NCBI GenBank assembly: GCA_903843305.1
Contig: CAIMPI010000042.1
Span: 90,514-154,513, forward strand
DNA length: 64,000 nt
From: an uncultured Chlorobiaceae bacterium
GTDB lineage: Bacteria; Bacteroidota; Chlorobiia; Chlorobiales; Chlorobiaceae
Direction: 5' to 3'
Each line of letters starts with the position of its first letter. Position 1 is the first letter of the stretch. Below, piece after piece: positions 19,241 to 27,721 of this stretch. The notes under the pieces were generated by a model. The model was not told where the DNA came from, searched no databases, and saw only the letters and a program-made list of their open reading frames with translations. Position numbers and translations under genes: made by a program.

Positions 19241-19399
19241 ATGACTCTTCTTGATGACGTCTTGGGTTTTCAGTGGGACAAAGGCAACATTCGCAAGAAC
19301 CGGGAAAAGCATCTTGTTTCAACTGCGGAGTGCGAGGAGATCTTTTTCAATCAATCGCTTGTTGTTGCTGATGATGAAAGGTTTACCTCTACCAGTTGA
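19241..19399 (+). pseudogene. BrnT-like toxin, truncated
   Basis: From the ATG at 19241 the product reads MTLLDDVLGFQWDKGN, then RKNREKHLVSTAECEEIFF and LVVADDERF. This is the N-terminal half of the BrnT family (ribonuclease toxin with a FxWDxxKxxxNxxKH start). The chain stops after 52 residues, whereas BrnT has about 90. The second half of the beta sheet is missing and the DNA runs into a ParE-like remnant. No BrnA antitoxin follows. It is most likely non-functional. Confidence 0.65.
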
Positions 19400-19612
19400 A
19401 GGATGAAGAGTCAACTCCTTAAAAGGCTTTGGATGCCATAAATCAGGGAATTCCCTTTCAGTTGCAGGAAAGCAACGGTGGATAATTCTTTTTTGCGTGA
19501 ACTGCTCATCTCATTCGGAACCAGCGGCTACGTGGCGCTGTTCGAAATAGAGAATGAGAAGAGTATCACCATTCTGGCAGTACGGCACCAGCGGGAAGAG
19601 GATTATTACTGA
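19387..19612 (+). pseudogene. ParE/RelE-superfamily toxin remnant
   Basis: A frame starting LYQLKDEESTP meets a TAA, continues KALDAI, then needs a one-base shift to enter FPFSCRKATVDNSFLREL, FGTSGYVALFEIE and ILAVRHQREEDYY before a stop at 19610-19612. The RELL.FG.SGYVALFEI...ILAVRHQRE ending is typical of ParE-type toxins. One stop and one frameshift make it a pseudogene. It may be the distal half of the toxin whose start is at 18830. Confidence 0.7.
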
Positions 19613-19657
19613 GGGTGTTGTTTAGAAACTTTGAAATACTATGCAGGGAAGATTACC

Positions 19658-20137
19658 ATGCCATTAACACTTTATGCAAAAGCTTGGCTATGGTTACTCT
19701 ACCTGCTGACAGCTCTGATGCTGGTTTCCTTTCCGGAACTCACTGCGGCGGTAACCATCGGTGAAGAGAGTGGTGGAGGCGTCGTTTGTTATGTCAATGC
19801 TTCGGGGAAGCATGGCCTTATTGTCTCCAGATGGGATATGAATGGTCACTCTCCGGGCTCTCCTGAAGGTTTTTTTACCTGGGACGATGCTCAATTGGCA
19901 TGCAGGAATTATGTAAGCTGCGATTATAATGACTGGTTTTTGCCAAACAAGGAGCAGTTGAACAAGCTTTATCTCAATAACAGTGCTCTTGGCCCTTTTA
20001 CGGTTTCCTATAACCACTACTGGAGTTCATCAGTAGATAGTGCGGGACACGTATGGGTGCAGGGTTTTGGCGGTGGTTTCCAGGTTCAAAACTTTAAGAC
20101 GAACAGTAATCGTGTTCGTGCTATGCGGACTTTTTAG
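19658..20137 (+). CDS. Secreted DUF1566 (Lcl C-terminal) domain protein, copy 1
   Basis: A 159-residue exported protein. The N-terminal hydrophobic segment (WLWLLYLLTALMLVSF) ends near TAA/AVT and looks like a signal peptide. The mature part is one DUF1566 domain: GEESGGGVVCYV, DWFLPNKEQLNKLY, YWSSS, and a VRAMRTF ending. Start: AGGGAA (19645-19650) lies 7 bases before the ATG at 19658. The next gene encodes a paralogue. DUF1566 domains are surface or periplasmic and of uncertain role; in Legionella Lcl the domain mediates adhesion. Confidence 0.8.
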   Translation: MPLTLYAKAWLWLLYLLTALMLVSFPELTAAVTIGEESGGGVVCYVNASGKHGLIVSRWDMNGHSPGSPEGFFTWDDAQLACRNYVSCDYNDWFLPNKEQLNKLYLNNSALGPFTVSYNHYWSSSVDSAGHVWVQGFGGGFQVQNFKTNSNRVRAMRTF

Positions 20138-20234
20138 ATAATCTTTTTTTTATCTTTCAGTTACAATGTCTCAGCGATCTGCCCTGTGCAGTTTTCGCTG
20201 AATGTCCCTCTCAATTCCAATAACGATAACCATC

Positions 20235-20702
20235 ATGAAACTCCATGCAAAAGTGCCCTTCACCCGGCTATTGCTCATGCTGCTGCTTGCCGGTCTGAGT
20301 ATGTTTACCGTTTCAGCGCTCTCTTCGGCGGCTACGCCACAGATTGGTGACAGCTATGGCGGGGGAGTTGTCTTGTATGTTGATGGTACCGGTCAGCATG
20401 GTCTGATTGCCGCTAAAAGTGATGCGACGGTTAAAGAGAAGGGGTTCTTTTCCTGGTATAGCGCCAAGGTTGCGGCCAATGCTTTTGTGGAGGGTTACAG
20501 CGACTGGCTTTTGCCGAACAAGGAGCAGTTGCATCAGATTTATATTCATCGCAGTTCTCTTGCTGGTATTGATGCCACCTACTACTGGAGTTCCTCTGAG
20601 AGTGATGCGAGTAAAGCATGGGCACAGGATTTCACTACTGGTGAGCAGCTCGATGGTAATAAGACAAACACTGGTCGTGTAAGGCCTGTTCGGTTTTTTT
20701 GA
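20235..20702 (+). CDS. Secreted DUF1566 (Lcl C-terminal) domain protein, copy 2
   Basis: A 155-residue paralogue of the preceding gene. It has a signal peptide (LLLMLLLAGLSMFTVSALSSA) and one DUF1566 domain with GDSYGGGVVLYV, DWLLPNKEQLHQIY, YYWSSSESDASKAW and VRPVRFF. I use the ATG at 20235 (MKLHAKV) because it gives a standard signal peptide; the frame is open from 20202. The two genes are about 100 bases apart and look like a tandem duplication that has diverged. Confidence 0.8.
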   Translation: MKLHAKVPFTRLLLMLLLAGLSMFTVSALSSAATPQIGDSYGGGVVLYVDGTGQHGLIAAKSDATVKEKGFFSWYSAKVAANAFVEGYSDWLLPNKEQLHQIYIHRSSLAGIDATYYWSSSESDASKAWAQDFTTGEQLDGNKTNTGRVRPVRFF

Positions 20703-20726
20703 TGAACGAAGAACCGAAGCGACGGT

Positions 20727-21857
20727 TTACCCGAGTGCGTCAAGGTTCATCAAGTATCTGCCACTTTCGTCAACTCTCAGTAATTTAATCTCCAGAAGCT
20801 TTTTCAGGTCTCTTCTGGCTGTCTGCGAAGAGATTTTTCTATACAGGAAAGAGTAAGGAATTTTTGCCGATAACTCATTCAGGGTAAATGTATCATTGAT
20901 ATTGTCAAGCAGCAGGGATACGAGGTCATGCTGTCGTTTTGATATGCGTTTTTCGTTATTAAGAAGGAAATGAATGTAATCGCGCAGAGCAAGTTTTTTG
21001 ATAAAAAAGATAATGAGATTCTTCATGGTCAACAAGGAATCAACAACTCCTTGCAATGCGAATTCAAGGAATGCGGTAATATCCTTTTTTTCCTTAATGC
21101 TTTTTGAAAAGGCAAGGTAGTAGTCGTCAACATGCTGATAATAATAGTTTGATAAGCTTTTTGGCACATACTTGATATCGGCGGTCTGAAGTAAGAGCGC
21201 TTCGATAAGTCTGGCAACCCTGCCATTTCCATCCCAGAAAGGGTGAATAAGGGCAAAGTGGTAATGCGCAAGAGCGGCTCGGATGAACGGTGGCTTGCTG
21301 GTGATCTCCTCACTGTTGATCCACTCTATAAACTTCTGCATCAGTCGAGTGATATCTTCCAGGATTTTCGGGGGCTTATAAATACCTCCATGAGCTATAT
21401 CGCCAACATAAACCAATCCATTGCGGTAAGCGCCAGGGATGTTGTTATCATCAGGAATATTAGTCGTGATAACACGGTGAAGTTCACAAATAAGCTCTTT
21501 GCTCAGCTTAAACGGTTGTTGAGCCACAGGGATGTTATCAATCAAAGCATACGCGTTGATGAGGTTTTTAATTTCCGTCTGATGTTTTTGTGAGTATTGA
21601 GCCTCAGGAGCTTTGCCTTCAGCGATTTTTCTCACATCCTGCTCGTTAATAGCGTTTCCTTCAATAGCGGCAGTGCCCGCAATTGAACTGTATATGATCT
21701 CGGGATTAATTTGGGATGACCAATTAGGCAATACCGGCAAACTCAGAATGGTGTTTTGCAATATGTCAGCATACCAGAGCAGGTTTGATATCCTGTTCTG
21801 GTCGTAAAGATCGGTAAAGTAAAACTTGCCCGATTTATAAGTCATCACTTCTTTCAT
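20727..21857 (-). CDS. Fic family protein (probable AMP transferase)
   Basis: The 376-residue protein has the complete Fic active-site loop HPFWDGNGRVAR (205-216), which transfers AMP or another nucleotide moiety to a target hydroxyl. Upstream, TAAIEG (62-67) fits the inhibitory (S/T)xxxE(G/N) motif, so this is a self-inhibited Fic with the inhibitory helix in its own N-terminus. The C-terminal 100 residues (SKRQHDLVSLLLDN, TARRDLKKLLEIKLL) look like a winged-helix domain. A second Met at codon 5 is also a possible start. The target is unknown; it could regulate its own promoter. Confidence 0.87.
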   Translation of the reverse strand: MKEVMTYKSGKFYFTDLYDQNRISNLLWYADILQNTILSLPVLPNWSSQINPEIIYSSIAGTAAIEGNAINEQDVRKIAEGKAPEAQYSQKHQTEIKNLINAYALIDNIPVAQQPFKLSKELICELHRVITTNIPDDNNIPGAYRNGLVYVGDIAHGGIYKPPKILEDITRLMQKFIEWINSEEITSKPPFIRAALAHYHFALIHPFWDGNGRVARLIEALLLQTADIKYVPKSLSNYYYQHVDDYYLAFSKSIKEKKDITAFLEFALQGVVDSLLTMKNLIIFFIKKLALRDYIHFLLNNEKRISKRQHDLVSLLLDNINDTFTLNELSAKIPYSFLYRKISSQTARRDLKKLLEIKLLRVDESGRYLMNLDALG

Positions 21858-22053
21858 TCAGAATGATGCTGATTTTGATTCACTCAAAAGTTTATTTAGG
21901 AATAAGATAAGAAATTTATTGTTTGATTATTGATAATCATATTGTAACCATTTTCGAAAATTTATTTTTTCCATGGTTTCAGGATGGAGAAAAATATGGT
22001 GACCAGTGACACCATGACTTGAAGAATCCCCATTTCCTTTTAATTTAGGCATG

Positions 22054-23757
22054 TCAGTTCCGGGCGGCCTCAACCAGCTCCGCAGCCAGAGTGAGCGACG
22101 AGGCTGAAATTTGCTGACCGCTGATGAGGCTGGCAATGGCTTGCAGGCGACTTTCGTCATCGAGTGGGTTGACCTCTGTCACGGTTCTTTCCTGCTGGAC
22201 GGATTTTTTGACGCTGAGGTGCAGGTCGCCCATGGCGGCAATTTGCGGCAGGTGGGTAATGGCAATGATCTGATGGCGGCGCGAGAGTTTTCTCAGGCTT
22301 TTGCCGACGGCTTCGGCGACTCGGCCGCTGATACCGGTATCTATTTCATCAAAAATAAGGATCGGTAGCTTGGTTGACTCTGCCAGTGCGCTTTTCATGG
22401 CGAGCATGACTCTTGAAATTTCTCCGCCGGATGCTACCTTGATTAATGGTTTCGTTTTTTCGCCGGGGTTGGTGGAGATCAGAAACTCAATTTTATCATA
22501 ACCAGAAGGGAACGCAGTATATGTTCTGCTATCGCTGAAGATCTCGCCATCAGGCTGCTCTTCGTGGGTGATGCTGACGATGAAAGTGGCTTGTGGTATG
22601 CCGAGTTCTGCCAACTGTTCCTGAATGGCCGTTTCAAGGCGGGTCGCAGCTTTCTGGCGTTTGTTGCTGAGTGTTTTGGCATGAAGAGAGAGATCTGTTT
22701 TCAGCATCTTTATTTCATGCTCAATACGGCTGATCTCCTCTTCAAGGTTCTCTTCAAGTGCACTCTTTGCCTCAAGCTCGTTTTTCAGGTCGATCAGTTC
22801 ACTGTGCGTACGGCCATATTTTTTGCAGAGGCGATGGACCTGGAGCTGCCGTTCACGCAGGGTGTCAAGTCTCTCCGGATTGAAATCAATACCTGAAACG
22901 TAGCTACGCGTGAAGCGTGCGAGTTCATCGACAATGCTTGTGGCGGTACGAGCCTCCTCGATGTGAATGTCAAAGCGCTTGTCAATGGCAGCGAGTTTTT
23001 CGAGGGTATGCAGTGCCGAAGTGATTGAGGAATAGGTGGAGTGCTCCCCGTCGTAGAGCAGCTCGTTCAGGGTGTTGCTGAACGTGAAAAGGGTTTCGGC
23101 ATTTTCGAGGAGGGTAATTTCTGTTTCGATGGTCTCCTCTTCGCCACTTTTCAGGTCAACGTTGTTGAGCTCGTTTAACTGGAAATCAAAAATCTCTTTT
23201 TTGTCGCGGATTGCGTCGGCCTCTTTTTTGACCACACTCAACTGCTGCTGGAGACGCTGAAGCGCCGATCTGGTATTTTTGTATTTGGTCACCTCCTCTG
23301 TCGTCAAGGCAAAGTCATCAAGCAGGGTTTCGTGTGTGTCGGCGTGCAGGAGCAATTGGTGCTCATGCTGGCCGTGCAGGTCAATCAGCTCTTCTCCTGC
23401 CTGTTTGAGAAGGGCTGCAGTGCAGGGAGTGTCGTTGATGAAGCAGCGGGATTGTCCGCTGGACGAGAGTTCTCTGCGGAGAATGAGTTCGGGTCCAGTT
23501 TCAATGTTTGCTGCCTGCAGGAGACTCTCAATCTTTTCGGAGTGAACCTCTTTGAGAATGGCTTCAATTACCGCTTTGGTGCTGCCTGAACGTACCAGAT
23601 CGTTGCTGGCCCGCTCGCCAAGAACGAGGTTCAGTGCTCCGATAAGAATAGACTTGCCTGCGCCGGTCTCGCCGGTAATAATGGTTAACCTGGGGTTGAA
23701 ATCAACCGTCAACTCCTGGATTAGCGCGAAATTCTTAATATAAAGACTGCAAAGCAT
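22054..23757 (-). CDS. recN: DNA repair protein RecN
   Basis: SMC-like ATPase for double-strand break repair. It starts MLCSLYIKNFALIQELTVDF, has Walker A GETGAGKS, a central coiled coil rich in Glu and Lys, the signature VASGGEISRVMLAMKSA and Walker B PILIFDEIDTGISG. The ATG at 23757 is the conserved family start; five further codons are open upstream. It precedes nothing in the same operon that depends on it; tatA and psd lie upstream on the same strand. Confidence 0.96.
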   Translation of the reverse strand: MLCSLYIKNFALIQELTVDFNPRLTIITGETGAGKSILIGALNLVLGERASNDLVRSGSTKAVIEAILKEVHSEKIESLLQAANIETGPELILRRELSSSGQSRCFINDTPCTAALLKQAGEELIDLHGQHEHQLLLHADTHETLLDDFALTTEEVTKYKNTRSALQRLQQQLSVVKKEADAIRDKKEIFDFQLNELNNVDLKSGEEETIETEITLLENAETLFTFSNTLNELLYDGEHSTYSSITSALHTLEKLAAIDKRFDIHIEEARTATSIVDELARFTRSYVSGIDFNPERLDTLRERQLQVHRLCKKYGRTHSELIDLKNELEAKSALEENLEEEISRIEHEIKMLKTDLSLHAKTLSNKRQKAATRLETAIQEQLAELGIPQATFIVSITHEEQPDGEIFSDSRTYTAFPSGYDKIEFLISTNPGEKTKPLIKVASGGEISRVMLAMKSALAESTKLPILIFDEIDTGISGRVAEAVGKSLRKLSRRHQIIAITHLPQIAAMGDLHLSVKKSVQQERTVTEVNPLDDESRLQAIASLISGQQISASSLTLAAELVEAARN

Positions 23758-23775
23758 AGCCGGGTATTGCACACG

Positions 23776-23985
23776 TTATGCCTTAGTCGAAGAGGGCGAC
23801 TTTTCCTTTTTTGACGCTTCATCAGATGCTTTAGTGAACTCTTCCTCTATTTCACTTTGGGCTTTTTTAAACTCTTTCATTCCTTTTCCCAAACCTCTCG
23901 CAAGTTCGGGAAGCTTTTTTGCGCCGAAAAGCAACAGAATGATAAGCAGAATAAGAATCAGTTCCTGTCCACCTAATCCGAACAT
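23776..23985 (-). CDS. tatA: Sec-independent translocase protein TatA/TatE
   Basis: A 69-residue TatA: an N-terminal membrane helix ([22 protein letters not shown]) with the FGxxKLPEL hinge, then an amphipathic helix ([20 protein letters not shown]) and a charged tail. It oligomerises to form the pore for folded Tat substrates. tatC is not in the window. It lies 18 bases upstream of recN and about 100 bases downstream of psd. Confidence 0.93.
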   Translation of the reverse strand: MFGLGGQELILILLIILLLFGAKKLPELARGLGKGMKEFKKAQSEIEEEFTKASDEASKKEKSPSSTKA

Positions 23986-24083
23986 CGGTGCTCCTCCGAT
24001 TAGTTATTATTATGATATCATGGTTATTATATACGCAATGTGCCCTCCTGAAACAACTCTTTTCACTTACGAAGCGCTTCTCC

Positions 24084-24722
24084 TCAATAGCGCGCAATGA
24101 TAGTTTCACCCGCACGGGTTTTCTGACCGGGTTGAACGGCAACTTTGACTGACGAAGGCAGGATGAGGTCGATTCTTGAGCCGAATTTGATCATGCCGAA
24201 CCGTTTTCCGATTTTTACAATTTCTCCGCTTCTCAGTGTGCAGATGATTCTTCTTGCCAGAAATCCGGATACCTGGGCGAAACGTACCTCTATCTCACCG
24301 TTGTCGATACCAATCTCCATTCGTTCATTGATCTCCATGCTCTTGTTGTCAAACGCCATTAAAAATTTACCAGGGCAGTAGTGCAGATGGGTTATTTTTC
24401 CGGTAAGTGGTACTCGGTTAACGTGAACATTAAAAGGTGACATGAAGATGCTCACCAGTGTTTGATGGTTGGCTGAAGTGTCCTGGCCATGCGGCTGAAT
24501 AAGGATTATTTTACCGTCGGCAGGCGCAAGAATAACCCGTTTTTCGTCAGGTGTAGTTCGTTTTGGATCGCGGAAAAAATAGAGAGTAAAGAGTAGTGAT
24601 ATGCCAGATATGAGGAAGATTGCTATCTGTGCCCCCGAAGGGAAAAGCATTGCGACCGCGTTGAGGACCATGCAGAGGACAAAGACTTTTATCATGGTGC
24701 TGTAGCCGTATGATGTCAACAT
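24084..24722 (-). CDS. psd: Phosphatidylserine decarboxylase, short form
   Basis: The 212-residue protein belongs to the short, archaeal-type Psd found in Chlorobi and Bacteroidetes. It has two N-terminal membrane segments, then FFRDPKRTTP, ILAPADGKI, the FMSPFNVHVNRVP block and the FGSR site, where self-cleavage before serine makes the pyruvoyl group. It makes phosphatidylethanolamine. An in-frame ATG at 24695 is an alternative start. The usual partner pssA is not adjacent. Confidence 0.92.
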   Translation of the reverse strand: MLTSYGYSTMIKVFVLCMVLNAVAMLFPSGAQIAIFLISGISLLFTLYFFRDPKRTTPDEKRVILAPADGKIILIQPHGQDTSANHQTLVSIFMSPFNVHVNRVPLTGKITHLHYCPGKFLMAFDNKSMEINERMEIGIDNGEIEVRFAQVSGFLARRIICTLRSGEIVKIGKRFGMIKFGSRIDLILPSSVKVAVQPGQKTRAGETIIARY

Positions 24723-24864
24723 CTTTTTTTATCTCTATTTGGTTCCGTTATGATGAGTTACTCCTATAATAATTATTTATCTTTGTACTTGGGAGAAGTG
24801 GGAAATATTTTTCCCGATTTTTTGCCTTTTTGCCAAGGAAAGGTTTGCTATTTCCGGTTTCTCT

Positions 24865-25842
24865 ATGAATGCGTTGGAAAAGAAGTTTCTTGAACAGGTC
24901 AGGGTAAGACGACTGGTTGATAATGGTGACAGGGTTGTTGTTGCTGTTTCCGGCGGGCCTGATTCAATGGCTATGCTGTCGCTTTTCTCTGCGGTAAAGC
25001 CTCTCCTGCATTGTGAACTTGCGGTTGCTCACTGTAACTTTCACCTTCGCGGTGTTGAGAGTGATGCTGATGAATGTTTTGTGCGTGATCAGTCAGTCTC
25101 GCTAGGGTTGGAGTGTTTTGTCGAGCGGTTTGATACTTTGCGATTTGCCGGAGAGTGGAAAAAGTCTGTTGAGGAAACCGCTCGGAACTTGCGGTACACT
25201 TTTTTTGATCAGGTGATGCAGCAGCAGGGATTTACCATGGTTGCGACTGGTCACCATGTCAATGATAATGCTGAGACGATTCTTTTCAATCTTTTCAGGG
25301 GGGTCTCTCTTCCTGGACTGAGAGGTATTCGTGCCCGTAATGGGAAAATCATCCGCCCGATGCTCCTGTTGCACAAAGCTGAAATTGCAGCATATCTGGC
25401 TGAAAAGGGGATTGCCAGTCGGACTGATGCGAGTAATGTTGCCAACGATTATGATCGGAATTTTATCAGGAATCGTGTTATTCCGCTGATTGAGGAGCGC
25501 TTTCCGCATAAGCTTTTACCGTCGCTCAGAAGGTTGTCGGAACAGGCGGTGGAGCTTGAGGAGTTTCTTGAGTTATATTTTGAAAATCTTAGTGAACAGG
25601 ATCCTGGTCTTACTCTCTCTGATGGCAAGCTTGACGTGCAGGCTATGAAGCGGCTTACGGTTTTTGAGCAGAAAGAGCTGTTCAAGAGGGCTTTGAGGGA
25701 TATGGATGCGTCGGTTGATGCTCAGGCTCTTCAGAAGCTGGTTGATTTGCTGAACACCCAGCCAGGAAGGAGGGTGTTGGCCGGGCGACAGTTACAGGTG
25801 CTCTGGAAAGGAGGGTCACTTTGCTTTATGCGCGAGGCTTGA
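24865..25842 (+). CDS. tilS: tRNA(Ile)-lysidine synthase
   Basis: TilS converts C34 of the tRNA(Ile) CAU anticodon to lysidine so that it reads AUA. The PP-loop motif VVAVSGGPDSMAML is near residue 30 and the GHHVNDNAETILFNL and GLRGI segments are present. At 325 residues it has the catalytic core and a short helical C-terminal domain but not the long C-terminal extension of E. coli TilS. Confidence 0.93.
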   Translation: MNALEKKFLEQVRVRRLVDNGDRVVVAVSGGPDSMAMLSLFSAVKPLLHCELAVAHCNFHLRGVESDADECFVRDQSVSLGLECFVERFDTLRFAGEWKKSVEETARNLRYTFFDQVMQQQGFTMVATGHHVNDNAETILFNLFRGVSLPGLRGIRARNGKIIRPMLLLHKAEIAAYLAEKGIASRTDASNVANDYDRNFIRNRVIPLIEERFPHKLLPSLRRLSEQAVELEEFLELYFENLSEQDPGLTLSDGKLDVQAMKRLTVFEQKELFKRALRDMDASVDAQALQKLVDLLNTQPGRRVLAGRQLQVLWKGGSLCFMREA

Positions 25843-25855
25843 GCCTGCTGCGGAG

Positions 25856-26896
25856 TTATTTTTTCTGTTTGGCTGCCATAAAAAGTTCTATGGGCAGATC
25901 GGTACGGATAATAACTGATTTAAGGTTCTGCTGGATCTGGATTCTGTCGAGCAGCTCTTTTGTCTGTTCGGTTGTCTTTGTTCCGGTGTATTCGGAAAGC
26001 TTGACGGCGCCCCAGAGAAACGTTGAGGCGAAATAAGCTGCCTGATTTGTTTTATAGACCCATTCGCTTTGCCCCTCTATGCCATTGTTAAATTTTACCG
26101 AAAGGGCAAGGTTCTGGATACGGTCCAGATTTCCCATCGTTTTGATTCCCTGGTTGGTTGAGGTGAGGCTTTGCAGGGCGCCAGCGGTCCAAGCTGCGGA
26201 AGGAAGTGCAAACCAGAGGTGCGATTTGTAGATAGCCTTGTCAATAAGTGCTGCAGAGAGAGAGTCCCGCTGGAAGAAGCTGCCGGTTGGAACGAGAAAC
26301 TCCTGGAGCATGTTTTTATTGTTGCTGAGAGCGATCCTTCTTGGCCCAAGTGAACAGATCCAGAGTTCGCGGTCGAGGTTGTAACATTGATGCCCCCCAA
26401 TGCTCTCGGTAGTTGTGCTGTGGGCTCTGAGAAATGATTCGGGAAGTTTTTCCGTAAAAGCTCCCGATGCAATACCAAGAAAGTTCTGTTCTTTGTACCC
26501 GTGGCGCTTGAAACTGATTAACAGAGTGTCTATATCAAGAGAGGGGTTAATCTTTGATGATTTTAGAATTGTGTCAAGTCGGCCTTTTGGCTGGAACAGT
26601 GGTGCCTTTTTCAGGGAATCCGGAATGATCTCTTTCCAAAGTCTGCTTTCACGAATATCTTTAAGACCGATGTAGATAAGTGCGTCAGATTTTCCGGGAA
26701 TGCGATCAACTATTGCTTTAAGCTGCGGACTCAATGCTTCAGGTTCAAGCCGGGGTTTCGACCAGTTGACCCAGAGTACCGTCAGCAGAAAGCAGACGGT
26801 GCTGATGGCGCTGATGGAGAGGAGAAGTCCTGCACCTTTTAAAAGAGAGCGTTTTTCAGGTGTTGCCGTTGCGTCAGTTCCGGGGTTCTTCTCCAT
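25856..26896 (-). CDS. Membrane-anchored hypothetical protein
   Basis: A 346-residue protein with a short basic cytoplasmic tail, one membrane helix (residues about 20-45, GLLLSISAISTVCFLLTVLWV) and a large outside domain without cysteine clusters or known motifs. Repeated alternation of short strands (LDTLLISFKRHGYKEQNF, LWICSLGPRRIALS) suggests a mixed alpha/beta domain. It lies head to head in coordinates with tilS (convergent) and 11 bases downstream of rnhA on the same strand, so it is probably co-transcribed with rnhA. I do not recognise a family. Confidence 0.7.
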   Translation of the reverse strand: MEKNPGTDATATPEKRSLLKGAGLLLSISAISTVCFLLTVLWVNWSKPRLEPEALSPQLKAIVDRIPGKSDALIYIGLKDIRESRLWKEIIPDSLKKAPLFQPKGRLDTILKSSKINPSLDIDTLLISFKRHGYKEQNFLGIASGAFTEKLPESFLRAHSTTTESIGGHQCYNLDRELWICSLGPRRIALSNNKNMLQEFLVPTGSFFQRDSLSAALIDKAIYKSHLWFALPSAAWTAGALQSLTSTNQGIKTMGNLDRIQNLALSVKFNNGIEGQSEWVYKTNQAAYFASTFLWGAVKLSEYTGTKTTEQTKELLDRIQIQQNLKSVIIRTDLPIELFMAAKQKK

Positions 26897-26907
26897 ACAG
26901 CAATGGG

Positions 26908-27348
26908 TTATGATTTTCTTTTTACAGCTTCACGGGCCAGTGTGTCGCAGCGGTTGTTGTAGGGGTTGTCGCTGTGGCCTTTTACCTTGTAAAATTTTAT
27001 TTTATGAAAGGTAAGCAACTTCAGGATTTTTTGCCACAGATCAATATTTTCAACACTTTTTTTTGATGCCGTCTGCCAGTTATTTCCTGTCCAGCGTTTC
27101 AGCCATCCATTATTGATGGCGTTGACAAGGTAGCTTGAGTCGCTGTACAGGTCGACCAGGCAAGGCTCCTTGAGTGCTTCGAGCGCCTCTATTGCGGCGC
27201 TGAGTTCCATCCGGTTATTTGTTGTGGCTGGCGCATATCCCGAAATTTCACGGGTCGAAGAGCCGTACATCAGCAGTGCACCCCAGCCACCCGGGCCGGG
27301 ATTGCCGCTGCATGCGCCGTCGGTGTAAATGGTGACTTTTTTTTTCAT
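26908..27348 (-). CDS. rnhA: Ribonuclease HI
   Basis: Cleaves the RNA strand of RNA-DNA hybrids. The 146-residue protein has the four acidic residues: D in [17 protein letters not shown] in [13 protein letters not shown] in YSDSSYLVN and the final D in [11 protein letters not shown]. The frame is open to 27390, but the ATG at 27348 begins [11 protein letters not shown], the conserved start. No Shine-Dalgarno site precedes it; instead the region just upstream is the U tract of the rpmB terminator. Confidence 0.95.
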   Translation of the reverse strand: MKKKVTIYTDGACSGNPGPGGWGALLMYGSSTREISGYAPATTNNRMELSAAIEALEALKEPCLVDLYSDSSYLVNAINNGWLKRWTGNNWQTASKKSVENIDLWQKILKLLTFHKIKFYKVKGHSDNPYNNRCDTLAREAVKRKS

Positions 27349-27352
27349 CAAC

Positions 27353-27382
27353 AAAAAAAAGCTCAACCTGTGCTGGCTGAGC
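27353..27382 (-). terminator. Terminator after rpmB, abutting the rnhA start
   Basis: On the minus strand an 8-bp stem (GCTCAGCC with GGTTGAGC, one G-U pair, loop AGCACA) is followed by eight T residues. The T tract ends 4 bases before the rnhA ATG. It should end the rpmB transcript, so rnhA needs read-through or a promoter overlapping this site. Confidence 0.75.
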
Positions 27383-27432
27383 CTTTGCATGATATTGAAA
27401 AATCTTTATAACCCCCCGTAGGTTGTCTTGCT

Positions 27433-27651
27433 CTATTTTACCAGCTTGGCAAGCTCGGCAGTACCGGTTTTGGCGATAATTTTCATGGCTTTTGCAGAAA
27501 GCTTCACCTTTACAAATCGTTTTTCCTCTTCAATCCAGACTCTTTTGGTGTGGAGATTGGGCTCGAAACGCGTGCGGACGTGGTTATTTGCATGAGACAC
27601 CGTATTGCCGTACTTGGGTCTTTTGCCGGTCAGTAAACAAACTTTGGACAT
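27433..27651 (-). CDS. rpmB: 50S ribosomal protein L28
   Basis: A 72-residue L28 with [23 protein letters not shown] at the start, then [20 protein letters not shown] and the C-terminal [10 protein letters not shown]. It lacks the zinc-binding cysteine pairs of some L28 forms (only one cysteine). The frame is open 14 codons further upstream but the conserved start is at 27651. Confidence 0.96.
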   Translation of the reverse strand: MSKVCLLTGKRPKYGNTVSHANNHVRTRFEPNLHTKRVWIEEEKRFVKVKLSAKAMKIIAKTGTAELAKLVK

Positions 27652-27721
27652 GGTGCGATCAATTGTGTTAAAAAATGAAACGGAATATAACAATAGTTTT
27701 GTAAACCGGAAACGTATAGTT

